Source: Metridium senile
Lineage: Eukaryota; Cnidaria; Anthozoa; Actiniaria; Metridiidae
DNA: 64,000 bases
Direction: 5' to 3'
Assembly: GCA_949775045.1 (NCBI GenBank)
Contig: OX459110.1
Location: 8,854,470-8,918,469, forward strand
Under the pieces are notes generated by a model that was not told the origin of the DNA, made no database searches, and saw only the letters and a program-made list of their open reading frames with translations. The stretch's first letter is position 1. The number at the start of each line of letters is the position of its first letter. Shown piece by piece: positions 33,275 to 42,915 of the stretch. Made by a program: the position numbers and the translations under genes.

Positions 33275-33377
33275 CTGACACTTGCTTGTAGTCGCTGAGA
33301 TATCTCGATTGCATTTCGAGCAATTCGTATTTACAGTCGTTGGGATTTATAAATCGTATTCGCACAGAAAACCTAAG

Positions 33378-34421
33378 ATGTCATATGTAGCTGTCGCGAA
33401 TCTCATGTTAGGTTTAGGAGGAATAGGAGCTGGTATTGGTTTTGGTGTTGCTGAAAATGATAAGATGACCGACTTGGGCAAGAAATCAGACAAGCTCAAA
33501 AACGATGTAGCCATAGCAGGTGATCTTTACGATCACGTCTACTATTTGGTCGCAGTCAATCTGGATCGTTTTATGAAGGCCATCGACAAATTACCAAGCG
33601 ACTTCATGGACAAGGTAGAGAAACAGATCAAAGCCGATATAGACGATAGTGATGCCGAGAAAGCCATTCAAACTATTGCTGAAGTGTTTGGCTACACTGC
33701 AGGAGGTATTAATGTTTTAGCCGGTATTACCAAGTATTTGCGTAACCGCAAAGCCAAGGGAGAAGAACCTGTCGAACCAGCAGAAGATTCTTTTAAAAAC
33801 GTTCCCCTAGACGACGAGGTACCTTCTGTTATGCCCGAGGGTGAAAGTTCTCTTCCACAAACCTCAAAATTCACTAAATTTTTGAATGGTCTCGAAATCG
33901 CGGCAGTAGTGTTCGGGGTGGCAAGTCTTGCGACTACCATTGGTCTGGGTGTTTGGACGCTCGACAAATTGAATAAAGCAATATCTGATGTGGAGAAAAA
34001 GCAAACCCAAGTAGACAAATTTAAAGAGGCCATGACAGAAGCGTTGGACGGACTCGTGCTGGATGCAGGACTTGAAGAAAAAGATTATGCCTCTCTGGTT
34101 ACAATGGCTGCCACCTGGAAGAAGATATCGGAGGGTTTCGACAGCTATGAGAAGGCAATGTATTATGCCATTAAAGGTTACTATATGAAAAAGTCAATCG
34201 AAGACATCAAAACGAAGGTTGAGATGGAAAGCGATGGTATGCCATTCCCTGAAGATTGTTATGCCCTTGCCAAGACTTTGGCAGATGACATCAGCTATCT
34301 GTTTGAGCAGAAGAAGACCGACAAAGAAGTTGTTGCCTTTTTTGCAACTGAGAATCCAGAGATAGGTCTGAGATTTGTGATTGATGAGTTCTTCATCAGC
34401 AGTCTACATAGTGGCTGGTAG
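33378..34421 (+). CDS. Intronless helical membrane-active-like protein, paralogue 1
   Basis: It encodes 347 aa in one exon. I start at the ATG at 33378, not the upstream ATG at 33282: a TATATAAA box at 33267 puts the likely cap site near 33297, and this start gives exactly the 347 aa of its paralogue at 41337. Layout: Gly-rich hydrophobic N-terminus (residues 8-24), long amphipathic helix (32-100), acidic Pro/Glu-rich linker (128-160), hydrophobic Ala/Gly segment (172-192), coiled-coil-like Lys/Gln helix (195-225), and a C-terminal helical region ending in the family signature DKEVVAFFATENP...LRF...DEFFISSL. There is no clear signal peptide. I do not recognise a named family. The hydrophobic hairpin between helices recalls alpha-helical pore-forming proteins, but this is inference only. 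Confidence 0.87.
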   Translation: MSYVAVANLMLGLGGIGAGIGFGVAENDKMTDLGKKSDKLKNDVAIAGDLYDHVYYLVAVNLDRFMKAIDKLPSDFMDKVEKQIKADIDDSDAEKAIQTIAEVFGYTAGGINVLAGITKYLRNRKAKGEEPVEPAEDSFKNVPLDDEVPSVMPEGESSLPQTSKFTKFLNGLEIAAVVFGVASLATTIGLGVWTLDKLNKAISDVEKKQTQVDKFKEAMTEALDGLVLDAGLEEKDYASLVTMAATWKKISEGFDSYEKAMYYAIKGYYMKKSIEDIKTKVEMESDGMPFPEDCYALAKTLADDISYLFEQKKTDKEVVAFFATENPEIGLRFVIDEFFISSLHSGW

Positions 34422-34714
34422 AAAACTATTCCAAACTGTTTGATAGTTTCAGCTATCATATTTGTTATCGGACATTTAACTAATTCGTGTATAACGCGGT
34501 AACTAAAAACTTGAATTGGTCAAAGCCTAGGCATTATAAACAGATCTACAAACTTACAATAGGTATTAAACATGTAACTCAACACAGTCCGCCTAGTCAT
34601 GTTAGTTCGAGTTAGATGAGAATCATATCTTTAATCTTGCCAGTTTTTCATTACATTTAAAACAAAAGCTATAATTGAATGCTTCTATCTTTGTAGATGA
34701 AGTCCGTGCAAGAA

Positions 34715-34720
34715 ATTAAA
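34715..34720 (+). terminator. Possible poly(A) signal of paralogue 1
   Basis: ATTAAA lies 294 bp after the stop and is followed by a GT-rich stretch. It is the common variant signal. No better one was seen closer to the stop. Confidence 0.4.
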
Positions 34721-35355
34721 TGTTAGTTGTGTCTCCATTTGTATGAGTAAGAACAAAATAACGAGCTTGTTTGAATAGAAATACGACTGTGATTTGTAAA
34801 CCGCTGCAACCTTCACGGGATTGTTGGACAGCTGGGGCAAGTTTTTGAGCTCATTATTTTGTAAACAGGCTCTTTTGTATAAATGATGACAGATATAATG
34901 CCTCGAACGTTGGGAGAGGTGGTATTTTGATCAGCAGAAAAACTAACATTTTCCGTGAATATCTCTTAAGTTGCTTTAATCTAGTTGAAAATAATTTTGT
35001 CACAAGTTCGGAGCAACAATGACACAAATTAAACGCTTGAATTTTGGCGTATATCACTGCCAGTTAAATCAAAAAAAAGAATCATAGTAGCAGCCTTGTT
35101 GTTCTGCTCTGCTGGATTCAGTTGGGCGTACGTGACCTCTTGCAAATTGCCCGTGTCAGGCCATGTGGCAAGAATTGTTAATGATGAACGTGTTATAACA
35201 TTTACACTTGGGCATCAAGGGTCAAGGGTAGCATCACGCGAACTGAAATGTGTAAACAAAAGAGAGCTATGGAGTACAAAACTGTGACGTCATCAAAAAA
35301 ATAAATGTTTGCTTTAAAAATTTTTTGTTGCCAATTGCAATGAACAATCAAAATG

Positions 35356-35472
35356 CCCCCTTTGTCCAAGTGGTAGGGGTGATCGGCGGAGGTTTTGTAA
35401 ATGACCCCTAAAATGAAAGGAAAAAACCCTAAAAGGTACGCCGATCACCCCTACCACTTGGACAAAGGGAGT
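35356..35472. mobile_element. MITE (GGGGTGATCGGCG family), short copy
   Basis: It is a nearly perfect palindrome: CCCTTTGTCCAAGTGGTAGG on the left and its complement on the right, with about 50 bp between. It lies about 0.9 kb downstream of paralogue 1. Confidence 0.85.
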
Positions 35473-35859
35473 ATCCTTCGGGCAAAAGGCGTTCACACAC
35501 CAAATTTGATCATCATCGATTAAATAGCAGCTGAGATATGGGCACTTGAATATATAATTTCTCCATACAAATCACTGTAATTTTTAAATTAAAAGCTCTG
35601 TTCGTCAAGTTTGGAACAGACCCAAAAATACAGTGATTTGTACTGCTATTTGAAGAATTCTGCTTAAAATCGCTGTGTGAACGTCTTTTTTCATTGCTTA
35701 TTAATTGATTGAGAACCAAAAATATGATAGAGTGAAAATACTTTTTTATGACGTCATCACTTTAGGAAGGTGCTGCTGCTGGGAAATTTTATTAAATTGA
35801 ATTGAATAATCAAATAGTTTTAATAAAGCAGTAGTATATTACAGTTAACGTTAACCACT

Positions 35860-35965
35860 CTTTTACTCCGACGAAGGGCTAAAGCTCGAAACGTCAGTAA
35901 ATTTAAGTCAACATTTTTTACGGTATTACCAATTTAATTATATTACCTATTATTTATTAAAAACG
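35860..35965 (+). repeat. Dispersed repeat, GAAGGGCTAAAGCTCGAAAC core
   Basis: CTCCGACGAAGGGCTAAAGC then TCGAAACGTCAG and AACATTTTTTACGGTATTAC. Same family as 19015 and 61685. Confidence 0.65.
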
Positions 35966-36054
35966 TATATCAAAAAGTCTTAAAAGACATGATATTGGTA
36001 TACTAACACTGATTAATCTACAACTGAAAGTATTGTCTTTTGAGCTCAATAATC

Positions 36055-36672
36055 TCATCGAATTGTGTTTAGGAATCCTCGATCCAGCCAATGTCCATGA
36101 TACCCAAACGTCAAGGCGATGGAATGATCGCTTTCTCCTTCTCGATGTAGAGACTTAATTTTCTCAGCTATCAGTTTAGCAAGCACGGCATCTGCGGTTC
36201 CAGTAGCAGTTGCGCTTCCAGTTGCTGCTGCAATTACAGGAATCTCTTCAGTACGAACGGAGGCAAACGATTCGTGCACAGCTTTATGCATGTCTTTTGA
36301 TAGTAGATCGGAGCTGGAGTGGTTTTTCCATTTGAGTATCATTTCTTGCAGCTTCTCCCAAGTACGATCTTCAGCAGGCATCATCGCTAGAACCGGCTGT
36401 AATTCGTCCTTCATCTGTTGATAAATGGATTCCAGCTCATTGCATCGAACACGAAGACGATCGATTGTCTGTTGGTTTTCTTTTTGGCTTTTATAGGTAG
36501 AAAGTTCGTAGACTGGAAAGGCTATATTGCCAAGCACTTTCTCGCTAGCTGTCTTTAGTCCATCTTCTTTGTCGATCCAAGGAAGAGTCTGCAGTATTGG
36601 CGCGTAAACATTCTCAAAAAAATCGCTGACGGTTTTTGATGTGGACAGCAACTGATTGTACTGGCTTTCCAT
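36055..36672 (-). CDS. Intronless helical protein of unknown function
   Basis: It encodes 205 aa in one exon, mostly charged helix. Residues about 60-95 (TYKSQKENQQTIDRLRVRCN and on) look coiled-coil. Residues about 144-165 form an Ala/Gly/Thr-rich, weakly hydrophobic stretch (AAATGSATATGTADAVLAKL). No signal peptide or known motif is visible. It lies between paralogues 1 and 2 and, like them, has no intron. It does not carry the LRF...D..F family ending, so I do not count it as a member. Codon use and the absence of repeats in the frame favour a real gene. Confidence 0.68.
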   Translation of the reverse strand: MESQYNQLLSTSKTVSDFFENVYAPILQTLPWIDKEDGLKTASEKVLGNIAFPVYELSTYKSQKENQQTIDRLRVRCNELESIYQQMKDELQPVLAMMPAEDRTWEKLQEMILKWKNHSSSDLLSKDMHKAVHESFASVRTEEIPVIAAATGSATATGTADAVLAKLIAEKIKSLHREGESDHSIALTFGYHGHWLDRGFLNTIR

Positions 36673-38080
36673 TGCTATAATATTTTTAATGAGTCAATCC
36701 CCAACGATCAGAGCAACACACAAGAGGTGATGCTTGTCTTCAGTTGCAAGTGGGAGGTGCCCACAAGCTATGTATTAATAGCACATCATTTTAAATACAC
36801 TTCAGACTTTAACTGGCTTACTCACACATGTAAGTATTAGGCATGGGTCGCATTATGACGATTTTTCAGGTCATTGATTTTGCGATTTGTCAAAAAGTTA
36901 AGAAACAACCAAAACTATAAAGAGATGATGAGATGAGAGATGCCTCGTAATAAATAAATAAATATAAATAAAAATGCCTTTATTTTACACTTCGTTTAAA
37001 TATTTTTTTTTTACAAAAAGGGAAGGGAATAATATAACAAGAGTGTTGGAACCTAGAGAAAACTTAAAAAAGAAAGTAAGTTTTCTATTTCTTTTATACT
37101 GAAACAAATTGACATCTTTGATCGAAATGTAAACGAGCGTGCTGTGTGCTCTCATAATGCACGCGCCTCAGCCAATCAAAATACGTGATTTTCTAATAGT
37201 TATTTTAAAATGGTTCGTATTTGCTGCTTCTGCTAATGGGACGTTTCGAATTCTGTTCACAAAGTAAAATTGGAGGGAGGTGAAAGTTAAGTAGCCTGTC
37301 CGTGTGACTTTTCAGTTGTATCAGCATTAATGTCAAGGGACTGACCCGCGTACGTGGGACAGTCAAGGGCACCTTTATTAAAATAGAAATGGTATTGGTT
37401 CAGTAACCCGCTAGTTGTTGATATATGAGTGCGAGTGTTGAAGCGAAACCACTCAGCGTTTCCTTTCTACTGATATTACAATCACGAAAAATATATTGTG
37501 TTACCTGTTAACCTCAAATAATAACAATATTGAATGCTTTGCCCTTCCAAACTGCATAAGACACTCGGACCACGGATTATGTACGTATTTAATGTTCAAT
37601 AAAATAAGTTTGTTTACTGTGAATCAGTACTGTGTACACCCGGCTTTCGGTAACGCTTGAACATTAACTGCCGACACGCGCCCAATCATGATATGTATGA
37701 GTTTCAGTTTACCCTGCTGTCAGCAGGGTAGTTTCAGTTTATAGAGGTCATGAATGAAAATGAAAATAGCTGCACTTTCTCGATTAGCATAACAAAAAGA
37801 ATCAGTGGAATATAACAATTGAACATTGTTAGTATTATTATTCAATTATTCGGCTTATACACCTATTTCAAAAAACGTTGTCGGGGCTTAAGCAACAAGC
37901 ATTAAGCCAAGACCAAAAAGAATGCTGGTTTTGTACTGCGAGTGCGTGCTAGCTAATGTACTGAAATCAGACTTGTTTTCAACAGAATTCGAACTAATAA
38001 CAAAATGTAAGAGTTTTCACGTGCGCTTGTCGTATTACAATAAATTCTGTTTATTATAACATATGGTAACTGCCGACACA
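36673..38080. other. Noncoding between intronless genes
   Basis: A LINE-like tail near 36950-36990, a lone ACACCTATTTCAA arm near 37860 and otherwise nothing recognised. Confidence 0.5.
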
Positions 38081-38085
38081 CCCAA

Positions 38086-38322
38086 CCCAGGCAAACGGCT
38101 TCAACTTGTGCTTCGACATCCTTTCGGTTTTGTTGAATGGCAATGTTGAAGCCGTGTGCAACCCCATTTCAACATTGTTGAAATCGTTTGCCCCCCCCGC
38201 CCCCCCCGCCCCCCCCCCTGCGTTTAACATCATTCAGCAACCATTCTACAGCGTTCAGCAAAATCGAACCAATGTTGAAGCAAATGTTGAAGCAAATGTT
38301 GAAGCCGTTTGCCCGGGCCTTT
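38086..38322. mobile_element. MITE, GCCCGGGCAAACGG family, composite copy
   Basis: It starts CCCAGGCAAACGGCTTCAAC and ends AGCCGTTTGCCCGGGCC, with a C-rich run in the middle and GAAGCAAATGTT tandemly duplicated. It looks like one copy joined to another. Confidence 0.75.
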
Positions 38323-38972
38323 AGAGATCATGCATGAAAATGAAAATGCACATTTAGCAAAACGAATGGAATATAACAATGGAAAGTTGCATTGTTATTC
38401 AAATATTCGGCTTATCAGCTGTTATCATTAAGATCGTTCTATTTTATTGGAGAAAGAGCTGTAAAATTCAAAATGGCTAGTCCTAGTATATATAAAGATA
38501 GATCTTTCCGAAGCCTAGAAATACGAATATACAAATGTAGTTGATTTTATTTTAGTCAATCTCTTGATACTCATAGGAAAAAGAAATTCTATTGTAAAAT
38601 ATAAAATACTTATACCTTCTCTATATATGTTTTTAAATACTCTATAGTTTTAAAAACACACAACATATAATCAGTTAGAGTTATGCACCATTCAAGTCAG
38701 CCCCCCCCCCCCCCCCCTCCTCTCGGGCCGTTTAGCGAGTGAAAGCGAGGACAATACAAACAATACGATCGTACAAGTTTTTTTAATTTAAAATTAATAA
38801 ACTAAAATAATTAAAATACTAGTAAGACGTTGTTACAACTAAGCCTGGACACGTCATAGTACTTATTAGGGAGCTTTAGATTTGACAGTGAGTATGAGAT
38901 TGAGTACGAGTATGAGCTTTAAAATTGGCCTTGTGTGTATTGTTGATACTGAATTACATTCCACTTCTTGTT

Positions 38973-38978
38973 TTTATT
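38973..38978 (-). terminator. Possible poly(A) signal of paralogue 2
   Basis: AATAAA on the - strand lies about 145 bp after the stop codon at 39123. Confidence 0.35.
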
Positions 38979-39122
38979 CATTTGGTGTCTCAATCTATAC
39001 ACAAGACTACAATTCATCATCAACAACACACAGAAGACATTTCAAAACTTGTACTCGTACCCGTACTCAATCTCATACTAATCTAAAGTTCCCTAATATC
39101 TGTGTCAAAGATGCTGGTTTGA

Positions 39123-40079
39123 TTACTTCGCAAATGGACGGAGAGAGCTTACAAAGTAAGGGTCCATAAGAAAGCGAAGACCTTCCTTCGGGTTTTCCTT
39201 TGCATAGAAATTGATTACTTGTTCGTCAGTTTTTCCATCTTTCATCATCTGCAAGATGCTTTGCTCGATTATCTTTGCCAACGCCAGGACGTCGTCCTTT
39301 AAAGTCAGACAGCCTCTGCCTTTTAGGAAATCTTTCACCTGGGCCTCACTCTTATGCGCTGCAAAACCATTCATGGCAAAATAGAACGCGGTCGAACATC
39401 TATCGAAGTTTTCAGCGAGTTTGTTCCAGTCGTTTGATATGTCTCCGAGGCTTTCGTAGCTTCCGACTTTTAGCCCCAAACGTTTCAGGAGGTCATCAAG
39501 GGAGTTCTTCATTTTCTTCACAGCATCATCGGCCTGGTGTCGTTTGCTGTTTACTTTATCGATGGCATCGTTCAACTTGTTTAGCGCCGTAATTCCATTA
39601 TACAGCGACAGGCCAAACCCTGCTACTGCAAGCACAGCTCCTGCTGCTCCGGCTACGACTCCAATGTCAGCAATAATGCCATCTGCTGCGGCTATTCCAG
39701 CAGTGGTCAAACCACCAGAGACCAGGCCAGCTACACCAACCACGGTTTGGTCTATAGTAAGAGCAAGACCTACATCCTTTATAACCTTGTCAGGATTGCT
39801 CAAATTCAGCTTTAAGTCCTCGTTCAGTTTGTCCACGACATCCGGGGATAATTTCCGAATGCTCTGCTTGAGATGGTCCAAACGAGTCTTGATGAGTTTG
39901 TAAACATCATTGTAAAAGTTATTTGCGCTGTTGATGGCCGTCTGTGCTTTACTGATAGCCGACGTTAATTCCTTCTGCTTCTTGTCTTCTTCTACTGAGA
40001 ATGCAACATCGCTTGCTATAGTAGCTGCAACTGCAACTGCCGCGATAGCGAGGCAAATGCCCATAGTGGAACTGAACAA
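39123..40079 (-). CDS. Intronless helical membrane-active-like protein, paralogue 2 (divergent)
   Basis: It encodes 318 aa. The N-terminus (residues 6-24) is Ala/Val-rich and could be a signal peptide or membrane helix. Then come an amphipathic helix (32-100), a long Ala/Gly/Val hydrophobic stretch (112-158), a coiled-coil-like helix (164-200) and a C-terminal helical region. The ending TDEQVINFYAKENP...LRFLMDPYFVSSLR matches the end of paralogues 1 and 3, and LNKLNDAIDKVNSK matches their LDKLNKAISDVEKK. It lacks their acidic Pro-rich linker. The orientation is opposite to the other two. Function is unknown; the hydrophobic hairpin flanked by helices would suit membrane insertion (inference). 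Confidence 0.87.
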   Translation of the reverse strand: MFSSTMGICLAIAAVAVAATIASDVAFSVEEDKKQKELTSAISKAQTAINSANNFYNDVYKLIKTRLDHLKQSIRKLSPDVVDKLNEDLKLNLSNPDKVIKDVGLALTIDQTVVGVAGLVSGGLTTAGIAAADGIIADIGVVAGAAGAVLAVAGFGLSLYNGITALNKLNDAIDKVNSKRHQADDAVKKMKNSLDDLLKRLGLKVGSYESLGDISNDWNKLAENFDRCSTAFYFAMNGFAAHKSEAQVKDFLKGRGCLTLKDDVLALAKIIEQSILQMMKDGKTDEQVINFYAKENPKEGLRFLMDPYFVSSLRPFAK

Positions 40080-40487
40080 CAGTGCTAATGAAGCGATCAG
40101 ATATCAACGTTAATTAAAATAGAAGTAAGCATGGTTCAACAATTATGCAACAACTGAACACCCTATGCTGATTGGTCAGATCACAACAATAACTTGTGAG
40201 AGAATTATTATAAAATAATAATAATAATAACTGGTGAGAGAAACGTTGCGTGACGACCCTAAGATAGTGTCATCACGCAACGTTCGACGTTCGACATTGT
40301 ATTTTAAAACTCTTATTTCCTCAAAGCGTGTTTTTTTTTTTTTTTTGCGGATATCTATGATTAAAGGAAATGGTACGAGCGGAAATCTAATACAAAATAA
40401 AAATGAAAAAACACGACAACAATAAGTTGATATGAATTTTTAATTAGTTTAGTTTCTGCAAGCTTGATCAAAACTTATGCATTTGCA

Positions 40488-41078
40488 TTAAAGGCGGTTA
40501 AAGACATTTGCAGAAGATGAACGTGCAACGTACCAGCAATAGATGATGATGACGATACCAACGACAAGAAGAACACCAACGATAGCAATAACAGCAATAA
40601 GCCAACCAGGTAAAGGACTGCCGTGACAAACTTTTGTACATTCGCCGCCTGCACTACAACATTCGTTTGGTGCACCACAGTCACTGTTAATGTCACATGT
40701 TTTACCAACACAGCTCGAAGCACACACGCTTGGATTAAAATAAACACCTTTGCAACAGTATGATCCTTGCCTGCTACAATCTTGAGATGAATAGCACTTC
40801 TTCAAGCAACTTTTCGTTGTAGTACAATTGCCGTTGACCGTATTACAGCATTCACCACCTGATCCTCCACAATCGTTGTCCGTTTCACAATATTTCCCGG
40901 CGCAGCTAGAAAAACAAGCGCGAGGTGCCCATGTATGGAAGGAACTCTTGCAACAGTATGGCGAGTCTTTACTCTGTTTACTACAATCCAAGTCCGAACT
41001 ACATTCACCCGCAGCTAGTCTCTTTTCGGTTAACGAGACAACGATAGTTAGTGAAACGAAGAGAGAATAACGGAACAT
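40488..41078 (-). CDS. Cysteine-rich type I membrane protein, four disulfide modules
   Basis: It encodes 196 aa. Residues 1-22 form a signal peptide (FRYSLFVSLTIVVSLTEKR). Residues about 25-155 hold four modules built on C...DC...CC...C...C: modules 1 and 3 resemble each other (SSDLDCSKQSKDSPYCC; SSQDCSRQGSYCC), as do 2 and 4 (DNDCGGSGGECC; NSDCGAPNECC). Residues about 157-183 are a strong membrane helix, followed by a 13-residue cytosolic tail. The spacing recalls small disulfide-knot domains (dickkopf/WAP-like), but no exact family fits. It is intronless and head-to-head with paralogue 3, about 260 bp apart, suggesting a shared promoter. It is probably a surface protein. Confidence 0.85.
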   Translation of the reverse strand: MFRYSLFVSLTIVVSLTEKRLAAGECSSDLDCSKQSKDSPYCCKSSFHTWAPRACFSSCAGKYCETDNDCGGSGGECCNTVNGNCTTTKSCLKKCYSSQDCSRQGSYCCKGVYFNPSVCASSCVGKTCDINSDCGAPNECCSAGGECTKVCHGSPLPGWLIAVIAIVGVLLVVGIVIIIYCWYVARSSSANVFNRL

Positions 41079-41336
41079 TGTTTACTGAACTTCTTTTCGT
41101 GGATGTAAGATTAGTAGCATGAAGGAATTTCGCAAACTCTAAATAGACCAAGATGGCGACATCTCAGTCTTGAGAAGAAGCGTTTGGGACCAAGCGTATA
41201 CCGGAAGTGTTTCAATAATCTCGCGTGACATGACCAGTAGCTACGTCACATCCGGACAACGTGATGGGGACTTGAATTCCTTCGATTCAAAGACGTGACA
41301 GTCAAACTCAAAGGGTATTTGCACACAAGAGCAAGA
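41079..41336. promoter_or_regulatory. Shared intergenic (bidirectional) promoter region
   Basis: It separates the divergent starts of the cysteine-rich gene (41078, -) and paralogue 3 (41337, +). It is less AT-rich than the surroundings, holds no TATA box I can see, and has no recognisable repeat. Confidence 0.55.
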
Positions 41337-42380
41337 ATGGCAGAGGTAGCTCTTGATCTCACGAACATCGTGGTGGGTTTAGGAAACATAGGAACTGGTA
41401 TTGGTTTTGATGTTGCTGAAAATGATAAGATGACCGAGCTAGACACGAAATCAACGAAGCTGAAAGACGATGTGACCTCAGTAGGTAATCTTTACGATCA
41501 AACCTACTATACGGTCGCAGTCAATCTTCAACGTTTTAAAAAGGCCATCGACAAACTACCAAACGACTTTCTAGACAAGGTAGAGGAACAGATCACGGCC
41601 AATCTCAATGATAGCAGTGCTGAAGAAGCTATCCAAACTGTGGCTGATATCTTGGGCTACGGTGAACAATCTGTGGAGGTGCTTTCGAATCTTGTTGAGG
41701 TACTCGTGTACTTACGTGAACGCAAGGCCAATGGAGAAGAAGAACCTGTCGAACCGACAGAAGATCCTTTTAAAAACGTCCCCCTGGACGACAAGGTGCC
41801 TACCGTTATACCTGAAGGTGAAAGTTCCTTTCCAAAAACCACAAAACTCGATAAATTAACGAATGGTCTCGAAATCGCGGGAGTAGTGTTTGCGGCGGCA
41901 GGTCTTGCAACTACCATTGGTTTGGGTGTTTGGACGCTCGAAAAATTGAATAAAGCAATATCTGATGTGGAGAAAAAGCAAGCCCAAGTAGACACATTTC
42001 AAGAAGCCTTGACAAATGCGTTGGACCAAATCGCAGTAGAGAAAGGAAAAGATTATGCTGCTCTGGTTTCAATGGCTGCCACCTGGAAGAAGATGTCGGA
42101 GGGTTTCGACAGCTATGAGAAGGCAATGGATTATGCCATTCAAGGTTACTTCATGAAGAAGTCAATCGAAGACATCAAAACCATGGTTGAGATGGAAAGC
42201 GATGGTATGCCATTCCCTGAAGATTGTTATGCCCTTGCGAAGACTTTGGCAGATGACGTCAACTATCAGTTTGAGCAGAAGAAGACCGACAAAGAAGTTG
42301 TTGCCTATTTTGCATCTGAGCATCCAAATATAAATCTGAGATTTGTGTTTGATGAATATTTCATTAGCACTCTGCGCTAG
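41337..42380 (+). CDS. Intronless helical membrane-active-like protein, paralogue 3
   Basis: It encodes 347 aa from the ATG at 41337 (an upstream in-frame ATG at 41295 adds 14 residues with no match in paralogue 1). It is a close paralogue of the 33378 gene over its whole length: Gly-rich hydrophobic N-terminus, AENDKMTELDTKSTKLKDDV helix, acidic linker (EEEPVEPTEDPFKNVPLDDK), hydrophobic Ala/Gly segment (GLEIAGVVFAAAGLATTIGL), coiled-coil-like helix, and the C-terminal signature ending LRFVFDEYFISTLR. Divergence is greatest just before the acidic linker. A MITE begins seven bases after the stop codon and carries an AATAAA. Confidence 0.87.
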   Translation: MAEVALDLTNIVVGLGNIGTGIGFDVAENDKMTELDTKSTKLKDDVTSVGNLYDQTYYTVAVNLQRFKKAIDKLPNDFLDKVEEQITANLNDSSAEEAIQTVADILGYGEQSVEVLSNLVEVLVYLRERKANGEEEPVEPTEDPFKNVPLDDKVPTVIPEGESSFPKTTKLDKLTNGLEIAGVVFAAAGLATTIGLGVWTLEKLNKAISDVEKKQAQVDTFQEALTNALDQIAVEKGKDYAALVSMAATWKKMSEGFDSYEKAMDYAIQGYFMKKSIEDIKTMVEMESDGMPFPEDCYALAKTLADDVNYQFEQKKTDKEVVAYFASEHPNINLRFVFDEYFISTLR

Positions 42381-42387
42381 ATTTGAC

Positions 42388-42626
42388 CCCGGGGGGAGTA
42401 CTCCCTTTGTCCAAGTGGTAGGGGTGATCGGCGGAGATTTTGAAAATGACCCCTAAAAGGTACGCTCAGATATAAATAAAGCAGAGTAAAAACGACCCTT
42501 AAAACTGATTTTTGAGCCAAATCTCTAAATGGACCCTAAAAGGTACGCACTGGAAATATTTTAACCCTAAAAGGTACGCCGATCACCCCTACCACTTGGA
42601 TAAAGGGAGAACCCCCCCCCCCGGGG
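42388..42626. mobile_element. MITE (GGGGTGATCGGCG family) directly after paralogue 3
   Basis: The terminal inverted repeats begin CCCCGGGGG and contain CCCTTTGTCCAAGTGGTAGG, with the complement at the right end. A target duplication ATTTGAC flanks it at 42381-42387 and 42627-42633. Another copy sits at 35356-35472. AATAAA at 42475-42480 inside the element could end the transcript of the 41337 gene. Confidence 0.85.
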
Positions 42627-42787
42627 ATTTGACTGAGTGTCAGAAAGAGGCAGCCTACACAGTTTACAACTGTCAACTGACTTTTGGTGAAATATAAACG
42701 TTCCCACAATGCATATATACTTTTTTCAGCAGGGTCACAATTTTTGCAAATGACTATATATAAATATATATATTTTTTTCTTGTCTT

Positions 42788-42915
42788 CTCTACTTTCACA
42801 TTACCATAATGCCTTCTGTTATTGTAATTGAAATTTGTTTGATTTGAATAACAATAGCTACCCCCCCCCCCAAAAAAAAAAAAAAAACAACAGAAGGCAT
42901 TATGGTTAATATGAA
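42788..42915. mobile_element. MITE, CCATAATGCCTTCTG family
   Basis: CTTTCACATTACCATAATGC and AGAAGGCATTATGG, with a C-run and an A-run inside. It starts about 410 bp before the SIRT1 start codon. Confidence 0.88.

Noticed and set aside
33051..33365. 104-aa - strand frame ending in Gly-Pro repeats
   Set aside because: It is driven by the (GGGTCC)n array and overlaps the promoter of the 33378 gene.
33282..33377. N-terminal extension of paralogue 1
   Set aside because: It would start before the expected cap site given the TATA box at 33267 and is absent from the paralogue.
39275..39903. + strand frames of 105-119 aa
   Set aside because: They are shadows of the 318-aa gene on the - strand.
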